64,000 bases of DNA from Streptomyces flaveus (GCF_014647675.1 NZ_BMPQ01000015.1:1-64000); one strand, 5' to 3'; shown: positions 8,298 to 17,301, counted from the stretch's first letter. Numbers and translations are program-made. Notes: generated by a model not told the origin, from the sequence alone.

Positions 8298-9715
8298 CTC
8301 TCCCCACGGAGACTGCCCACCCCGAACTCGAGGGTCTGGGTACGTACGAATACGGCTGGGCCGACTCCGACGTAGCCGGTGCCTCTGCCAAGCGCGGCCT
8401 CAGCCAGGACGTTGTCCGGGACATCTCCGCGAAGAAGAACGAGCCGGAGTGGATGACCAAGCTCCGTCTCAAGGGCCTGCGCCTGTTCGACAAGAAGCCC
8501 ATGCCGAGCTGGGGCTCGGACCTGTCGGGCATCGACTTCGACAACATCAAGTACTTCGTACGTTCCACGGAGAAGCAGGCGGAGTCCTGGGAGGACCTGC
8601 CCGAGGACATCAAGAACACGTACGACAAGCTCGGCATCCCCGAGGCGGAGAAGCAGCGCCTCGTCGCCGGTGTCGCGGCCCAGTACGAGTCCGAGGTCGT
8701 CTACCACCAGATCCGCGAGGACCTGGAGGAGCAGGGCGTCATCTTCCTGGACACCGACACGGCCCTGAAGGAGCACCCCGAGCTCTTCAAGGAGTACTTC
8801 GGGACGGTCATCCCGGTCGGTGACAACAAGTTCGCGTCACTGAACACCGCCGTGTGGTCCGGCGGCTCCTTCATCTACGTGCCGAAGGGCGTGCACGTCG
8901 AGATTCCGCTCCAGGCCTACTTCCGGATCAACACGGAGAACATGGGCCAGTTCGAGCGGACGCTGATCATCGTCGACGAGGGCGCCTATGTGCACTACGT
9001 CGAGGGCTGCACGGCGCCGATCTACAAGTCGGACTCGCTGCACTCCGCCGTGGTCGAGATCATCGTCAAGAAGAACGCCCGTTGCCGCTACACGACCATC
9101 CAGAACTGGTCGAACAACGTCTACAACCTGGTCACCAAGCGCGCCGTCGCCTACGAGGGCGCGACCATGGAGTGGATCGACGGCAACATCGGCTCCAAGG
9201 TGACGATGAAGTACCCGGCCGTCTACCTGATGGGCGAGCACGCCAAGGGCGAGACCCTGTCCATCGCCTTCGCGGGCGAGGGCCAGCACCAGGACGCCGG
9301 CTCCAAGATGGTCCACATGGCGCCGAACACGTCCTCCAACATCGTCTCCAAGTCGGTGGCGCGCGCCGGCGGCCGCACCTCGTACCGCGGCCTGGTCGAG
9401 ATCGGCGAGGGCGCCCACGGCTCCAAGTCGAACGTGCTGTGTGACGCGCTGCTCGTCGACACCATCTCCCGCTCCGACACGTACCCGTACGTGGACGTCC
9501 GTGAGGACGATGTGTCCATGGGCCACGAGGCGACCGTCTCCAAGGTCTCCGAGGACCAGCTCTTCTACCTGATGAGCCGCGGTCTGAGCGAGTTCGAGGC
9601 GATGGCGATGATCGTGCGCGGCTTCGTCGAGCCGATCGCCAAGGAACTGCCCATGGAGTACGCGCTTGAGCTCAACCGGCTGATCGAGCTGCAGATGGAG
9701 GGCGCGGTCGGCTGA
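8294..9715 (+). CDS. sufB: SufB, Fe-S cluster scaffold subunit
   Basis: SufB is the scaffold subunit of the SufBCD complex, on which Fe-S clusters are built in the cytoplasm. The 473-residue length is typical. Visible family features are the VYVPKG-like segment FIYVPKGVHVEIPLQAYF near residue 195, the beta-helix core with VEGCTAP near 237, and the C-terminal SKVSEDQLFYLMSRGLSE that pairs with SufC. The ATG at 8294 overlaps the sufR stop (ATGA), so translation is coupled to the repressor gene. A hairpin follows before sufD. Confidence 0.97.
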   Translation: MTLPTETAHPELEGLGTYEYGWADSDVAGASAKRGLSQDVVRDISAKKNEPEWMTKLRLKGLRLFDKKPMPSWGSDLSGIDFDNIKYFVRSTEKQAESWEDLPEDIKNTYDKLGIPEAEKQRLVAGVAAQYESEVVYHQIREDLEEQGVIFLDTDTALKEHPELFKEYFGTVIPVGDNKFASLNTAVWSGGSFIYVPKGVHVEIPLQAYFRINTENMGQFERTLIIVDEGAYVHYVEGCTAPIYKSDSLHSAVVEIIVKKNARCRYTTIQNWSNNVYNLVTKRAVAYEGATMEWIDGNIGSKVTMKYPAVYLMGEHAKGETLSIAFAGEGQHQDAGSKMVHMAPNTSSNIVSKSVARAGGRTSYRGLVEIGEGAHGSKSNVLCDALLVDTISRSDTYPYVDVREDDVSMGHEATVSKVSEDQLFYLMSRGLSEFEAMAMIVRGFVEPIAKELPMEYALELNRLIELQMEGAVG

Positions 9716-9736
9716 CCGGCCTCTAACCGACCTCTC

Positions 9737-9759
9737 GGGGGGCGGCAGATCCGCCCCCC
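9737..9759 (+). other. Intra-operon stem-loop between sufB and sufD
   Basis: A perfect 9-bp stem (GGGGGGCGG / CCGCCCCCC) with a 5-base loop lies in the only sizeable gap of the operon. It could be a partial terminator or an mRNA-stabilising end that gives more sufB than downstream message. sufD continues 50 bases later in the same orientation. Confidence 0.5.
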
Positions 9760-9808
9760 ACCAGCAGCGCGAAGACTCATTACGTAGGAAGAGAGCAGAC
9801 CGACAGCC

Positions 9809-10990
9809 ATGGCTGAGGCTCAGAACATCCCGGTGGGCTCCACCACCGCCGGCCAGATCGCGGTCGCCGCCGAGTCGACCGTCGCCACGCGCATGAGCGC
9901 GCCCCCGTCCTTCGACGTGGCGGACTTCCCGGTCCCGCACGGCCGCGAGGAGGAGTGGCGGTTCACCCCGCTGGAGCGGCTGCGCGGGCTGCACGACGGC
10001 ACCGCAGTCGCCACCGGCACCGGCGTGAAGGTCGACGTGCAGGCCCCCGAGGGCGTCACCGTCGAGACCGTCGGCCGTGACGACGCGCGGATCGGCAAGG
10101 CGGGCACACCGGTGGACCGCATCGCCGCCCAGGCGTTTTCGGCGTTCGAGAAGGCCGGCGTGATCACCGTCCCCAAGGAGACAGTGCTCACCGAGCCGAT
10201 CCGTGTCGCCGTGCACGGCGAGGGCGGGATCGCCTACGGCCACCAGGTCGTCGAGCTCGGCGCCTTCGCCGAGGCCGTCGTCGTCATCGACCACACCGGT
10301 GACGCCGTACTCGCCGCCAACGTCGACTACGTCCTGGGTGACGGCGCCAAGCTCACCGTCATCTCCGTCCAGGACTGGGACGATAAGGCCGTGCACGTCG
10401 GCCAGCACAACGCGCTGATCGGCCGCGACGCCACCTTCAAGTCGTTCGTGGTCACCTTCGGCGGCGACCTCGTACGCCTCCACCCGCGCGTCGCCTACGC
10501 CGGCCCCGGCGGCGAGGCCGAGCTCTTCGGCCTGTACTTCACCGACGCGGGCCAGCACCAGGAGCACCGTCTCCTCGTCGACCACAACACCCCGCACTGC
10601 AAGTCGAACGTCGCCTACAAGGGCGCACTCCAGGGCGAGGACGCGCACGCGGTGTGGATCGGTGACGTGCTGATCGAGGCCAAGGCCGAGGGCACGGACA
10701 CGTACGAGATGAACCGGAACCTCGTGCTGACCGACGGCGCCCGGGTCGACTCCGTACCGAACCTCGAGATCGAGACCGGCGAAATCGTCGGCGCCGGCCA
10801 CGCCAGTGCCACCGGCCGCTTCGACGACGAGCAGCTCTTCTACCTGATGGCCCGCGGCATCCCCGCCGACGAGGCCCGTCGCCTCGTCGTGCGCGGCTTC
10901 TTCGCCGAGCTGGTCCAGCAGATCGGCGTCGACGACATCGAGGAGCGGCTGCTCGTGAAGATCGACGAGGAGCTGGAGGCGTCGGTCTGA
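9809..10990 (+). CDS. sufD: SufD, FeS assembly complex subunit
   Basis: SufD is the SufB paralogue of the SufBC2D complex and is needed for iron entry into the scaffold. The 393-residue protein has the N-terminal PHGREEEWRFTPLERL motif near residue 40, a right-handed beta-helix core, and the C-terminal FDDEQLFYLMARGIPADEARRLVVRGFF, which matches the SufB C-terminus. The ATG at 9809 is 93 bases after sufB and behind the hairpin. Its TGA overlaps the ATG of the Rieske gene (TGATG). Confidence 0.96.
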   Translation: MAEAQNIPVGSTTAGQIAVAAESTVATRMSAPPSFDVADFPVPHGREEEWRFTPLERLRGLHDGTAVATGTGVKVDVQAPEGVTVETVGRDDARIGKAGTPVDRIAAQAFSAFEKAGVITVPKETVLTEPIRVAVHGEGGIAYGHQVVELGAFAEAVVVIDHTGDAVLAANVDYVLGDGAKLTVISVQDWDDKAVHVGQHNALIGRDATFKSFVVTFGGDLVRLHPRVAYAGPGGEAELFGLYFTDAGQHQEHRLLVDHNTPHCKSNVAYKGALQGEDAHAVWIGDVLIEAKAEGTDTYEMNRNLVLTDGARVDSVPNLEIETGEIVGAGHASATGRFDDEQLFYLMARGIPADEARRLVVRGFFAELVQQIGVDDIEERLLVKIDEELEASV

Positions 10991-11313
10991 TGGCCATCGC
11001 GTTCGTACGCGCCTGCGGGCTGAGCGAGCTGGAGGAGGACACCCCGAAGCGGGTGGAACTCGACGGCACGCCGGTCTCCGTCGTACAGACGGAGGGCGAG
11101 GTGTTCGCGGTGTACGACATCTGCTCGCACGCGAACGTCTCGCTGTCGGAGGGCGAGGTGGACGACTGCCACATCGAGTGCTGGCTGCACGGCTCGCGTT
11201 TCGACCTGCGTTCCGGGAAACCCGACGCCCTTCCCGCGACGCGCCCCATTCCCGTATACCCCGTAAAGATCGAAGGGGACGACGTGCTCGTCTCCCTCAC
11301 CCAGGAGTCCTGA
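10990..11313 (+). CDS. Rieske-type [2Fe-2S] ferredoxin in the suf operon
   Basis: This is a 107-residue soluble Rieske ferredoxin of the non-haem oxygenase component type. The two cluster motifs are C-S-H (ICSHANVSLSEG, near residue 44) and C-W-L-H (IECWLHGSRF, near residue 64). These supply two Cys and two His ligands to a [2Fe-2S] cluster. The ATG overlaps the sufD stop and sufC begins 7 bases after its stop, so it is a core member of the operon. Its exact role in Fe-S assembly (electron donor or cluster acceptor) is not established here; actinobacterial suf operons commonly carry this gene. Confidence 0.93.
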   Translation: MAIAFVRACGLSELEEDTPKRVELDGTPVSVVQTEGEVFAVYDICSHANVSLSEGEVDDCHIECWLHGSRFDLRSGKPDALPATRPIPVYPVKIEGDDVLVSLTQES

Positions 11314-11320
11314 GGCACCC

Positions 11321-12085
11321 ATGGCAACGCTTGAAATCCGAGACCTGCACGTCACCGTCGAGGCCGACAACGCCACGAAGGAGATCCTCAAGGGCGTCGA
11401 CCTCACCGTGAAGCAGGGCGAGACGCACGCCATCATGGGCCCGAACGGCTCCGGCAAGTCGACTCTCGCCTACTCGCTCGCGGGTCACCCCAAGTACACG
11501 ATCACCGAGGGCACCGTCACCCTCGACGGCGAGGACGTCCTGGAGATGTCCGTCGACGAGCGCGCCCGCGCGGGCCTGTTCCTCGCGATGCAGTACCCGG
11601 TCGAGGTCCCCGGAGTCTCGGTCTCCAACTTCCTCCGTACCTCCGCCACCGCCATCCGCGGCGAGGCCCCCAAGCTGCGTACGTGGATCAAGGAGGTGAA
11701 GGAGGCCATGCAGAACCTCAACATGGACCCCTCCTTCGCCGAGCGCAACGTGAACGAAGGCTTCTCCGGCGGTGAGAAGAAGCGCCACGAGATCCTTCAG
11801 CTGGAGCTGCTCAAGCCGAAGATCGCGATCCTCGACGAGACCGACTCCGGCCTCGACGTCGACGCGCTCCGGGTCGTCTCCGAGGGCGTCAACCGCGTCC
11901 GGGAGACCGGCGAGGTGGGCACGCTGCTCATCACGCACTACACGCGCATCCTGCGCTACATCAAGCCCGACCAGGTCCACGTCTTCGCGGGCGGCCGCAT
12001 CGCCGAGTCCGGCGGTCCCGAGCTGGCCGACAAGCTCGAGGCCGAGGGATACGAGGCATACACGAAGGGTGGCGTATCCGCGTGA
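11321..12085 (+). CDS. sufC: SufC, ATPase of the Fe-S assembly complex
   Basis: SufC is the ABC-type ATPase that drives the SufBC2D scaffold; it is soluble rather than a transporter subunit. The 254-residue protein has Walker A GPNGSGKST (residues 40-47), the signature FSGGEKKR, Walker B with the SufC-specific LDETDSGLDVDAL, and the switch region LLITHYTRIL. The ATG at 11321 is 8 bases after the Rieske stop. Its stop overlaps the sufS GTG by four bases. Confidence 0.97.
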   Translation: MATLEIRDLHVTVEADNATKEILKGVDLTVKQGETHAIMGPNGSGKSTLAYSLAGHPKYTITEGTVTLDGEDVLEMSVDERARAGLFLAMQYPVEVPGVSVSNFLRTSATAIRGEAPKLRTWIKEVKEAMQNLNMDPSFAERNVNEGFSGGEKKRHEILQLELLKPKIAILDETDSGLDVDALRVVSEGVNRVRETGEVGTLLITHYTRILRYIKPDQVHVFAGGRIAESGGPELADKLEAEGYEAYTKGGVSA

Positions 12086-13338
12086 CACAGCTGCCGGGCC
12101 TCCTCGACACAGAGGCGATCCGCAAGGACTTCCCCCTCCTGGACCGACAGGTCCACGACGGCAAGAAGCTGGTGTACCTGGACAACGCGGCGACCTCGCA
12201 GAAACCGCGCCAGGTGCTGGACGCCCTGAACGAGTACTACGAGCGCCACAACGCCAACGTCCATCGCGGTGTGCATGTGCTCGCCGAGGAGGCCACGGCG
12301 CTGTACGAGGGCGCGCGGGACAAGGTCGCCACGTTCATCAACGCGCCCAGCCGCGACGAGGTGATCTTCACCAAGAACGCCTCGGAGTCGCTCAACCTCG
12401 TGGCCAACATGCTCGGTTGGGCCGACGAGCCCTACCGCGTGGACCACGAGACCGAGATCGTCATCACGGAGATGGAGCACCACTCCAACATCGTCCCGTG
12501 GCAGCTGCTGTCGCAGCGCACGGGCGCGAAGCTGAAGTGGTTCGGCCTGACCGACGACGGCCGCCTCGACCTCTCCAACATCGACGAGATCATCACCGAG
12601 AAGACGAAGATCGTCTCCTTCGTGCTGGTCTCCAACATCCTCGGCACCTTCAACCCGGTCGAGGCGATAATCCGCCGGGCGCAGGAAGTCGGCGCCCTCG
12701 TCTGCATCGACGCCTCGCAGGCCGCGCCGCACATGCCGCTGGACGTGCAGGCACTCCAGGCCGACTTCGTGGCGTTCACCGGCCACAAGATGTGCGCCCC
12801 GACGGGCGTCGGCATCCTGTGGGGACGCCAGGAGCTTCTTGAGGACCTGCCGCCGTTCCTCGGTGGCGGCGAGATGATCGAGACGGTGTCGATGCACTCG
12901 TCGACGTACGCACCGGCGCCGCACAAGTTCGAGGCCGGTACGCCGCCGATCGCGCAGGCGGTCGGTCTCGGCGCGGCGATCGACTATCTGAGCGCCATCG
13001 GCATGGAGAAGATCGCGGCCCACGAGCACGCGCTGACCGAGTACGCGGTCAAGCGCCTGTCGGAGGTCCCCGACCTGCGCATCATCGGCCCCACCACGGC
13101 CGAGGAGCGCGGCGCGGCGATCTCCTTCACGCTCGGCGACATCCACCCCCACGACGTGGGCCAGGTCCTCGACGAGCAGGGCATCGCGGTCCGGGTCGGC
13201 CACCACTGCGCCCGGCCCGTCTGCCTGAGGTACGGAATTCCTGCGACCACGCGAGCGTCGTTCTATCTGTACTCCACGCCGAGTGAGATCGACGCACTCG
13301 TGGAAGGCCTGGACTACGTACGGAACTTCTTCGGCTGA
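12082..13338 (+). CDS. sufS: SufS, cysteine desulfurase
   Basis: SufS is a PLP-dependent enzyme that removes sulfur from cysteine and hands it to SufU for Fe-S cluster building. The 418-residue protein is a class II desulfurase. The PLP-binding lysine is in FTGHKMCAPTG near residue 236, the cofactor-binding His pair in EMEHHSNIVPW, and the active-site cysteine in RVGHHCARPVC near 375. The start is a GTG overlapping the sufC stop (GTGA). Together with the following sufU it forms the actinobacterial and Gram-positive type of sulfur relay. Confidence 0.97.
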   Translation: MTQLPGLLDTEAIRKDFPLLDRQVHDGKKLVYLDNAATSQKPRQVLDALNEYYERHNANVHRGVHVLAEEATALYEGARDKVATFINAPSRDEVIFTKNASESLNLVANMLGWADEPYRVDHETEIVITEMEHHSNIVPWQLLSQRTGAKLKWFGLTDDGRLDLSNIDEIITEKTKIVSFVLVSNILGTFNPVEAIIRRAQEVGALVCIDASQAAPHMPLDVQALQADFVAFTGHKMCAPTGVGILWGRQELLEDLPPFLGGGEMIETVSMHSSTYAPAPHKFEAGTPPIAQAVGLGAAIDYLSAIGMEKIAAHEHALTEYAVKRLSEVPDLRIIGPTTAEERGAAISFTLGDIHPHDVGQVLDEQGIAVRVGHHCARPVCLRYGIPATTRASFYLYSTPSEIDALVEGLDYVRNFFG

Positions 13339-13354
13339 GGGAGCTGGCTCGGAC

Positions 13355-13822
13355 GTGAAGCTGGATTCGATGTACCAGGAAGTCATCCTGGACCACTACA
13401 AGCACCCGCACGGGCGCGGTCTGCGGGATGGCGACGCCGAGGTGCACCACGTCAACCCGACGTGCGGTGACGAGATCACGCTGCGCGTGAAGTACGAGGG
13501 CTCGCAGATCGTGGATGTGAGCTACGAAGGCCAGGGCTGCTCGATCAGCCAGGCCTCCGCCTCCGTACTGAACGAACTGCTCGTCGGCAAGCAGCTCGCC
13601 GAGGCGCAGAAGATCCAGGAGACCTTCCTGGAGCTGATGCAGTCCAAGGGCCGCATCGAACCGGACGACGCGATGGAGGAGGTTCTGGAGGACGCGGTCG
13701 CGTTCGCCGGGGTCTCCAAGTACCCCGCCCGTGTGAAGTGCGCGCTGCTGAGCTGGATGGCCTGGAAGGATGCGACGGCCCAGGCCCTGGGCGAGGCCGA
13801 CGCCGAAAGGAAGACGGCATGA
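13355..13822 (+). CDS. sufU: SufU, zinc-dependent sulfurtransferase
   Basis: SufU accepts sulfur from SufS and passes it to the SufBCD scaffold. The 155-residue protein shows the three conserved cysteines in NPTCGDE (C37), GQGCSIS (C62) and VKCALLSW. The conserved Asp follows C37, and the region between C62 and the last Cys is the SufU-specific insert (SKGRIEPDDAMEEV). I chose the GTG at 13355 (VKLDSMYQEVILD); an ATG 15 bases later is also possible. Its TGA overlaps the next ATG (ATGA). Confidence 0.95.
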   Translation: MKLDSMYQEVILDHYKHPHGRGLRDGDAEVHHVNPTCGDEITLRVKYEGSQIVDVSYEGQGCSISQASASVLNELLVGKQLAEAQKIQETFLELMQSKGRIEPDDAMEEVLEDAVAFAGVSKYPARVKCALLSWMAWKDATAQALGEADAERKTA

Positions 13823-14151
13823 GCGAGACCATTGAGATGAAACCGGCCTCGGAGGAAGAGGTCCGCGAGGCGCTGTACGACGTGGTCGACCCCGAGTTGG
13901 GCATCGACGTCGTCAACCTCGGCCTGATCTACGGCATCCACATCGACGACGCGAACATCGCGACGCTCGACATGACCCTGACGTCGGCGGCCTGTCCGCT
14001 GACGGACGTCATCGAGGACCAGGCCAAGTCCGCCACGGACGGCCTCGTCAGCGAGCTGAGGATCAACTGGGTCTGGATGCCGCCGTGGGGACCCGACAAG
14101 ATCACGGACGATGGGCGTGAGCAGCTTCGGGCGCTCGGGTTCAACGTCTGA
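13819..14151 (+). CDS. sufT: SufT-like metal-sulfur cluster assembly factor (DUF59/MIP18)
   Basis: SufT-type proteins help mature Fe-S proteins downstream of the SufBCD scaffold. The 110-residue protein has the DUF59 signature YDVVDPELGIDVVNLGLIYG near residues 20-40. It also has the conserved cysteine in TLTSAACPLTDVIEDQ and a C-terminal VWMPPWGPDKITDDGREQL. The ATG overlaps the sufU stop. It is the last gene of the operon and is followed by a very strong terminator. The gene name rests on position and family. Confidence 0.92.
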   Translation: MSETIEMKPASEEEVREALYDVVDPELGIDVVNLGLIYGIHIDDANIATLDMTLTSAACPLTDVIEDQAKSATDGLVSELRINWVWMPPWGPDKITDDGREQLRALGFNV

Positions 14152-14169
14152 GACCTCTGAGTTCGCCTG

Positions 14170-14213
14170 TACGTGTGTGGGGGCCCGGCAGCTGCCGGGC
14201 CCCCACACACGTA
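14170..14213. terminator. Bidirectional terminator closing the suf operon
   Basis: A perfect 44-base palindrome extends from TACGTGTGTGGGGG to CCCCCACACACGTA, centred on CAGCTG. It sits between the convergent sufT and AbfB genes and can stop transcription from both sides. Confidence 0.9.
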
Positions 14214-14232
14214 TGCGGTCACGCCTGTCGGC

Positions 14233-15168
14233 TCAACTCAGGCCCTCGACCAGCCGGAACGCCGAGTCGGCCCGGTAGAGGTTGCTGTGCTCGTACCGCT
14301 CCAGCCGGAGCTGGAAGTTGCGGTGCCGCAGGAAGCTGCCGGGGTAGTTGACCGCCTCCAGCATCACGGCGCCGGAGTACGAGGACGGGCGCGGGCAGAA
14401 CGTGGCGTCCTTCTTGAAGAGCTCCGAGCCGTCGTGGCGGTCCGTACGGAGGCGGAAGTCGCGGTGGCGTACGTAGCTGCCGTCGCCGGTGGAGAAGGAC
14501 ACACAGCCGGAGTCGGCGAGGCCGGGCACGAGCTTGAAGGTGGAGTCCCGCCGGGCCTCGTCGGAGTTCACCTGGTCGAGGCGGCCGGTGCCGTCGCTGA
14601 AGTGCCAGTAGCGGTCCGGGTAGTTGACCGCCCGGACCGACTTCCGTGAGGAGGCCGGCGGCTTGGCGGGCGCCTTGCTGGAGGCGGGAGGCTTCTTTGA
14701 CGGCTCGGGGATGGGCTCGGAGCCCCGCTGCTGGGCCTCGGAGGAGCCGGAGCCGTCCTTGTCCTTCGAGGCGGCGTCCTCGGAGTCCTGCTGCGGTGAG
14801 GAAAGGCCGCTCTTCCCGCTGGGCTCCGTGGTGGGGGCCTCAGGGGTGAAGCCGGGGACGACCGGCTGTGCGGCGGAGGTGGTCTGCGGGTCCTGCGACC
14901 CCTTGTCCTCGGTCTGGTCGAGTATGGAGATCGCGGTCACCGTGGAGGCCAGCACCGCCACGGCCAGTACGCCGGCCAGATAGAGGCGGCGCGTCCCGGG
15001 TATGCGGCCCCCGTCGAGGTCTTCGCCGGTCTCCCATACCTTCGGGGGCTGTTCGGCGGGGAGTTGCGGGTCCGCTGTGTTGGCAGCGGCACGTGGGGGA
15101 CGGCCCAGTGCGCCCTTCGGCTCAGGCGTGGGCTGGTCCGGACCGGGTCCGGGCTTACTGTCTGGCAT
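14233..15168 (-). CDS. Membrane-anchored AbfB-domain (CBM42-like) protein
   Basis: This is a 311-residue protein with no catalytic domain. Residues 1-60 form a proline- and charge-rich cytoplasmic tail. Residues 62-82 (LYLAGVLAVAVLASTVTAIS) are a transmembrane anchor. Residues 85-175 form a Ser/Pro/Glu-rich linker, and residues 178-311 an AbfB beta-trefoil. The repeated motifs are VNYPDRYWHF, SYVRHRDFRLR, VNYPGSFLRHRNFQLRLE and DSTFKLVPGL. AbfB domains bind arabinose side chains of polysaccharides, so a cell-surface carbohydrate-binding role is inferred. It converges on the suf operon terminator. Confidence 0.85.
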   Translation of the reverse strand: MPDSKPGPGPDQPTPEPKGALGRPPRAAANTADPQLPAEQPPKVWETGEDLDGGRIPGTRRLYLAGVLAVAVLASTVTAISILDQTEDKGSQDPQTTSAAQPVVPGFTPEAPTTEPSGKSGLSSPQQDSEDAASKDKDGSGSSEAQQRGSEPIPEPSKKPPASSKAPAKPPASSRKSVRAVNYPDRYWHFSDGTGRLDQVNSDEARRDSTFKLVPGLADSGCVSFSTGDGSYVRHRDFRLRTDRHDGSELFKKDATFCPRPSSYSGAVMLEAVNYPGSFLRHRNFQLRLERYEHSNLYRADSAFRLVEGLS

Positions 15169-15430
15169 GCGCTGTTCCTCCAGCGTCGTCGCCCCGAGGC
15201 GGACGCGGATTGGTCATGTGCCCTCGCCATGAGAGGAAGCACGAGAGGAAGCGGAGGTCGCGACACGGGAGGTACGGCTGTGGCCGGGTGACTCCGGTGC
15301 GCGACGCTGAAACAGTAGTGGACCCGGCGCCTTCTGAGCAGACGTTTCAGAGAGCGGTCTCAAGACCGGAGGGAACAATTTCATAACCTGAAGCAAATTG
15401 TGCTCACTTTGGCCCGACCTGCACCGTCTC

Positions 15431-15465
15431 GTGCGCTCCCCGCAAGGAAAACGCGGGGAGCGCAC
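15431..15465 (-). terminator. Terminator after the secreted hydrolase
   Basis: A 13-bp perfect stem (GTGCGCTCCCCGC / GCGGGGAGCGCAC) with a 9-base loop lies 17 bases beyond the stop of the leftward hydrolase gene. Confidence 0.85.
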
Positions 15466-15481
15466 GGGATGTGACGCGGCG

Positions 15482-17245
15482 TCAGCGAGCAAACTCGGCC
15501 AGGTCGGCCGCGATCCGCTCCCGGCTTCCGCCGTTCTGCACCGGCGCCGCCGTGAGCACGTCCAGGTGCTGGTAGCCGGGCAGGACCACGGGGTTCTCGT
15601 CCTGCGGAATGTGGTCCGCCAGGATGCCGTCGCCCGCGATGAACGTGATCCTGGGGTTCGCGGTGAGGCCCTCCTTGTGCACCAACTTGCCCGCGAGCTG
15701 TGGATCGTCGATCAGCTGGATGTCCGTGACCAGCCTGGTCGGGAAGTGGTCCTCCGTGAAGTCCAGCGGCTGTTCGGCCAGGCTGCGGGCCAACTCGCCG
15801 ATATCCGTGACCTCCTTGGCGGCGGTGGTGAACGGGGTGCCATTGGCCGAGCGGTACACCGGGTCGTCCGCCGCGCCCACCCGGTCGTAGTTGCGCCAGG
15901 TGTAGAGAGGGCCGCCCGGCTCGTCCGGGATCGCCTTCAACTCCGTACCGAACAGGGCTGGTTGGGCATCGGCGTCGTTCGAGGCCGGGAAGTTCTTGTC
16001 CACGATCCTGCCGCCACCACCGCTGCCGCTGCCCGCACTGTCGAAGAAGCCCACGCTCGTCTGGATGAAGGCGAGCGGCGCCGAGTGGTCGTCCATGAAG
16101 GCGCCCAGTACCGCCTCGTTGGTGAGCCGGAAGTCGCGGATGGTGGGGCTGCCCTTGAGGAAGACCTCCGAGTTCTTGGAGAACAGCATGCGGCCCGTCG
16201 TCTCGATGTTGGCGTTCGACGGGACGTCGTCGAGCAGCGCGGACTCGGCGTCGGGCGCGTTACGGGCGGCCAGACCGCTGAGCGCGAGCAGGTTCATCGT
16301 CTCCGGATTGAGCACCGCGGGGAGTGCGAGGAAGCGGGGCAGAACTCCGGTGCGCAGCCCGGCCTGTACGGCGGCGTAACCGATGCTCGTGTCCGGAATC
16401 AGACCCGGCAGCAGGGACCCGCCGGGACCGTTCCCGCCGGACGACGTGCCGTTCAGGTCGTCCAGCGAGGTGGAGATCGTGGTGTCCAGGGCGAAGTAGC
16501 CCGAGCACTGGTTGAAGCCCGCGTCCGCCTTCGTCGCGGGGTTCCCGTCGAAGTCCCAGGTGGCGAAGGCACCGGTGAGGACGCCGCCCAGCGAATGCCC
16601 GCCGCACAGCACCTTCTCCTTGCGCAGCTTCTGGTCGGGCAGTTCGGCGGACAGCAGGTCGTACTGGTCGCGTACGGTCTGCTCCAGACCGACGTCGGCG
16701 AGCCAGCCCGCCTGACCGCTCGTCAGAAAACCGTCGAAGGTACGCCCGTCGACCGGCTTGCCACCGTAGTAGTAGTCAACGGCTTTGGTGCTGCTGCCCG
16801 TTGCGATACCGGCGTTGTCCTCAAGGCAGTTGGAGCGCCGGTCCAGCGCCCAGAACTCGATGTGCTCGCCCTTCTCGGCCGCCGCCTTCACCGTGTTCCG
16901 GGCCACGCTGTCGAAGGCGCCCGCGCCCTCCAGAATGCCCGGCTGGGCGATCAGAATCCGGTCCGCGTCGGCGGACTTCGACGGCCCGTCCGAGGACCGG
17001 TAGCGCAGATACGACAGCCAGTCGCAGCGCGCCGGGTGACTGCCGACCGAGGCCGGCAGCGGGATCCGTACGGAGACCTCGGTCTCGGTGACGTCGGTGA
17101 CCGGCGACGTGGACTTCACGGCGGTCTCCGTACGGGCCGGTGTTCCGTCCGCCGCCGGTGCCACGGTCAGCGCCGCCGCGGCGAGCGCTCCGGCGGCCAG
17201 CGCACGTGTCCAGGGCCTGTTGCGAGGTGCGGCTCCTTTGCTCAT
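15482..17245 (-). CDS. Secreted alpha/beta-hydrolase (lipase/esterase-like)
   Basis: This 587-residue exported protein begins with a Sec-type signal peptide (residues 1-35, hydrophobic core AAGALAAAALTVAPAA). The serine-hydrolase nucleophile elbow GHSLGG is near residue 220, in VLCGGHSLGGVLTGAF. The C-terminal DGILADHIPQ and GYQHLDVLTAAP segments could supply the acid and the histidine (GYQHLD). It is larger than simple lipases because of inserts between the strands. The substrate is unknown; the family suggests an ester. It has its own downstream terminator and starts from the ATG at 17243-17245. Confidence 0.8.
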   Translation of the reverse strand: MSKGAAPRNRPWTRALAAGALAAAALTVAPAADGTPARTETAVKSTSPVTDVTETEVSVRIPLPASVGSHPARCDWLSYLRYRSSDGPSKSADADRILIAQPGILEGAGAFDSVARNTVKAAAEKGEHIEFWALDRRSNCLEDNAGIATGSSTKAVDYYYGGKPVDGRTFDGFLTSGQAGWLADVGLEQTVRDQYDLLSAELPDQKLRKEKVLCGGHSLGGVLTGAFATWDFDGNPATKADAGFNQCSGYFALDTTISTSLDDLNGTSSGGNGPGGSLLPGLIPDTSIGYAAVQAGLRTGVLPRFLALPAVLNPETMNLLALSGLAARNAPDAESALLDDVPSNANIETTGRMLFSKNSEVFLKGSPTIRDFRLTNEAVLGAFMDDHSAPLAFIQTSVGFFDSAGSGSGGGGRIVDKNFPASNDADAQPALFGTELKAIPDEPGGPLYTWRNYDRVGAADDPVYRSANGTPFTTAAKEVTDIGELARSLAEQPLDFTEDHFPTRLVTDIQLIDDPQLAGKLVHKEGLTANPRITFIAGDGILADHIPQDENPVVLPGYQHLDVLTAAPVQNGGSRERIAADLAEFAR

Positions 17246-17301
17246 GACCGCACCGTAACCAGCGGTAACTGGCCTGCTCTACAGCGAAATACGAGCAAAC
17301 G

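Noticed and set aside
8837..10801. A 654-codon leftward open frame over sufB and sufD
   Set aside because: sufB and sufD are unmistakable on the plus strand; the antisense frame has no recognisable domain.
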